From NCBI RefSeq assembly GCF_900094705.1, contig NZ_FMAR01000003.1, positions 248,001 through 312,000 of the forward strand: a stretch of 64,000 nucleotides of DNA, given 5' to 3'. The notes below the pieces were generated by a model. That model worked only from the letters and a program-made list of their open reading frames with translations. It made no database searches and was not told the origin of the DNA. The stretch's first letter is position 1; every line of letters starts with the position of its first letter. Position numbers and translations under genes: made by a program. This document shows, one piece after another, positions 62,079-64,000 of this stretch. This DNA is from Chitinophaga costaii. Lineage in GTDB: Bacteria; Bacteroidota; Bacteroidia; Chitinophagales; Chitinophagaceae.

Positions 62079-62666
62079 ATGATCGCTTATCTCAGTGGAA
62101 AATTAGCCTATAAATCGCCCGCCTTGTTACACCTCGACGTGAATGGAGTAGGTTATGAGGTGCAGATCAGCCTTCACACTTATTCCCGCATACAGGCCTT
62201 GGATCATGTAAAACTACTTACCTTTCTGCACATCAAGGAAGATGCTCATACATTGTATGGCTTTTTCGAAGAAGCTGAAAAAACAATGTTTCTGGCCCTG
62301 CTCAGCGTATCTGGCATTGGTGCAAATACAGCCCGTATGATGCTGAGCAGCCTCTCCCCAGAAGACCTGCAGCGAGCCATCCTCATGGAAAATGAACGTA
62401 TGCTGGAAGGCATTAAAGGCATAGGTGTTAAAACCGCCAAACGTATTATACTTGAATTGAAAGATAAATTGAAAAAGAACAAAGAAGATATTACATATTT
62501 ATCTGTATCTGTTCACAATACAATGGAAGATGACGCGTTAAATGCGTTAGTGACATTAGGGATCGCCCGAAATATGGCAGAACAAGCTATCCAGAAAGTG
62601 ATGAAAGCCAATCCACAAACACAGGATCTGGAAGAACTGATCAAAAAAGCGCTTAAAAGTCTATAA
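62079..62666 (+). CDS. ruvA: Holliday junction DNA helicase subunit RuvA
   Basis: DNA-binding subunit of the RuvAB branch-migration machine. Domain I (OB fold) begins MIAYLSGKLAYKSPALLHLD. Domain II has two helix-hairpin-helix motifs (LLSVSGIGANTARMMLSSL near residue 73, GIKGIGVKTAKRIILELKD near residue 109). The C-terminal domain III (DALNALVTLGIARNMAEQAI) binds RuvB. Length (195 aa) is normal. It precedes sprA on the same strand, an adjacency I recall from other members of the phylum. Confidence 0.96.
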   Translation: MIAYLSGKLAYKSPALLHLDVNGVGYEVQISLHTYSRIQALDHVKLLTFLHIKEDAHTLYGFFEEAEKTMFLALLSVSGIGANTARMMLSSLSPEDLQRAILMENERMLEGIKGIGVKTAKRIILELKDKLKKNKEDITYLSVSVHNTMEDDALNALVTLGIARNMAEQAIQKVMKANPQTQDLEELIKKALKSL

Positions 62667-62771
62667 CTATCATCTATATCGTTTATCGTCGTATATCGCG
62701 TTGAGAGAGGATTTAGAACATTCTTGACTAATTTATTACTTTACCCTGACCGCTATAAAAACCTATTACGC

Positions 62772-64000
62772 TTGGCAAGGAAGACATATTTTGGTGCTTT
62801 TGCAGCAATAGGCGTAGTATCTTTTGTCATTTTTAGTACCGCTGCGAGAAACATTGCGCATCAACGGTCCTACCTGCCCCACCTGCCTGGTTTACCCCCC
62901 GTTAAAACGGCGCCAGCGCCAGGTGCCGATGACAAAAGGCCTGCTATGCACCAGCAGCTCTTCCCTACACCCGACACCACGAAGGGGAGGGATACGACTG
63001 CCCCCCAAACGACTGATTCATTAAGGTTCGGCCTGCAAGATAGGCGGGGTACTGCCCTGACCGATCCACAACGCAACGCTGTGGATCTTAAAGACCCCAA
63101 CGCCATTAAAAAATCGGTGATCTACGACCCGGTTACAAAACAATACACGGTTTACGAAAAGATTGGCGACCAATACTACCGCTATCCTACCATCCTGAGT
63201 TTTGACGACTACTACAAACTGCAATCGGAGAGTGATATGGATGATTACTGGCAAACCCGCTCGGGATCACTCAGCACTCTGAACCAACGAGGCTCAGGCC
63301 CGGTGCTTTACAAAAGCAATAGCCTCTTTGACCGGGTATTTGGTGGCAACAAAGTAGACATCCGTCCACAGGGCAACCTGGACCTCACGTTTGGCTACCA
63401 GGGCCAAAATATCAAAAATCCCGTACTGGTAGAACAGGCGCGCAAAAATGGTACGTTCAATTTCGATATGGATATTAATATGAACGTAACGGGCCGTATC
63501 GGAGACAAGCTTAAAATCATTACCAATTACAATACCCAGGCAAATTTCGATTTCCAAAACCAAATTAAACTGGAATACACTGGTTACGATGATGAGATCA
63601 TTAAAAAGATCGAAGCCGGTAACGTAAGCTTTCCACTGCGCAGCTCCCTGATAGCTGGGGTGCAATCCCTGTTTGGCGTGAAAACGCAGTTGCAGTTTGG
63701 CAGACTTACTGTAACAAGTGTACTGTCTAACCAGAAATCACAGAAACAAAACCTTATGGTAAATGGTGGCGCACAGTCGCAAGACTACACCATCACCGCC
63801 GATCAGTATGAAGACAACCGCCACTTCCTGATGGCGCAGTTCTTCCGCGATACATTCAACTATGCGATGTCCAACTTGCCCGTTATCCGCTCTCAGGCCA
63901 ATATCATTCGCCTGGAAGTTTGGGTCACGAACAAAACCGGCGCCACTACCAATGCCCGCGACATCGTAGCCCTGGCAGACTTGGGGGAATACAAGCCTTA
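62772..64000 (+). CDS. sprA: Cell-surface protein SprA, 5' part (cut by window end)
   Basis: Outer-membrane translocon of the type IX secretion system, needed for secretion and gliding; full SprA proteins are over 2000 residues. The frame is open from just after the ruvA stop to the end of the window. It shows SprA segments such as DDYYKLQSESDMDDYWQTRS (about residue 140), LFGGNK-like FDRVFGGNKVDIRPQGNLDL, and GRIGDKLKIITNYNTQANFD. There is no ATG at the start; TTG at 62772 begins a basic-then-hydrophobic export signal (ARKTYFGAFAAIGVVSFVIF). TTG at 62724 is the alternative. Confidence 0.85.
   Translation, partial: MARKTYFGAFAAIGVVSFVIFSTAARNIAHQRSYLPHLPGLPPVKTAPAPGADDKRPAMHQQLFPTPDTTKGRDTTAPQTTDSLRFGLQDRRGTALTDPQRNAVDLKDPNAIKKSVIYDPVTKQYTVYEKIGDQYYRYPTILSFDDYYKLQSESDMDDYWQTRSGSLSTLNQRGSGPVLYKSNSLFDRVFGGNKVDIRPQGNLDLTFGYQGQNIKNPVLVEQARKNGTFNFDMDINMNVTGRIGDKLKIITNYNTQANFDFQNQIKLEYTGYDDEIIKKIEAGNVSFPLRSSLIAGVQSLFGVKTQLQFGRLTVTSVLSNQKSQKQNLMVNGGAQSQDYTITADQYEDNRHFLMAQFFRDTFNYAMSNLPVIRSQANIIRLEVWVTNKTGATTNARDIVALADLGEYKP

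Noticed and set aside
62824..63024. 66-residue ATG-started frame at the beginning of sprA
   Set aside because: Out of frame with the SprA segments that continue to the window end; composition Pro/Arg/Thr without family character.
1..64000. tRNA, rRNA, CRISPR arrays, insertion sequences or prophage genes
   Set aside because: Looked for by eye on both strands; no regular spacer arrays, transposase, integrase or phage proteins, and no tRNA-like cloverleaf noticed. A dedicated scan could still find a small RNA.

Overview
The window is chromosomal DNA of a Bacteroidota bacterium, most likely family Chitinophagaceae (Chitinophaga or a close relative). This rests on four things seen here: a Bacteroidota-type short NuoG, the DUF4835 and DUF4296 genes, the 5' end of the type IX secretion/gliding protein SprA, and several promoters of the Bacteroidota form TTTG-N19-TAnnTTTG with no Shine-Dalgarno sequences. 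Nearly all of it is dense housekeeping sequence. I saw no rRNA, tRNA, CRISPR array, prophage or insertion sequence. The family assignment is inference.

Layout. 1-8.7 kb: the end of a respiratory complex I operon (nuoG-H-I-J-K-L-M-N) closed by a terminator. 8.9-16.2 kb: an orphan MacB-type permease, then an apparent operon for uptake and breakdown of D-amino acids or dipeptides (GntP permease, RidA, fold-type III PLP enzyme, M19 dipeptidase), an AraC regulator and an atypical SDR protein. 16.2-18.7 kb (minus): a small secreted protein, a lipoprotein and the ribosomal operon rpsF-rpsR-rplI. 19.2-29.1 kb: htpG, a lipoprotein esterase, recJ and a polyprenyl synthetase (minus), an OmpA-family porin and the potassium transporter kup.

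29.2-45.7 kb (minus): a complete-looking division and cell wall (dcw) operon in the order mraZ-rsmH-ftsL-ftsI-murE-mraY-murD-ftsW-murG-murC-ftsQ-ftsA-ftsZ. It lacks murF, ddl and murB, and MurE carries the meso-DAP motif DNPR. The roughly 0.6 kb region shared by mraZ (minus) and bamD (plus) is the most structured noncoding DNA here: it holds 10-bp-phased MraZ-type boxes beside mraZ, a second phased array nearer bamD, and a cluster of DnaA-box-like 9-mers.

46.3-64 kb: bamD, rpoZ, coaBC, DUF4835 and DUF4296 proteins, a two-subunit 3-oxoacid CoA-transferase with a DUF4240 gene between its subunits, a class IV aminotransferase, photolyase, the futalosine-pathway pair mqnD/mqnB (minus), queD and folE, fabD, a GNAT acetyltransferase, an NrtR-like regulator with a dead Nudix box, a HigBA toxin-antitoxin pair (minus), fabH (minus), ruvA and the 5' part of sprA, which runs off the window.

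How the parts fit: complex I, the polyprenyl synthetase and MqnB/MqnD together describe NADH oxidation into a menaquinone pool made by the futalosine route. The dcw operon, BamD and SprA cover envelope building and protein export. The D-amino-acid operon and CoA-transferase are the more accessory catabolic functions. I did not find a clear undescribed system; the best candidates are the mraZ/bamD intergenic region and the D-amino-acid operon.
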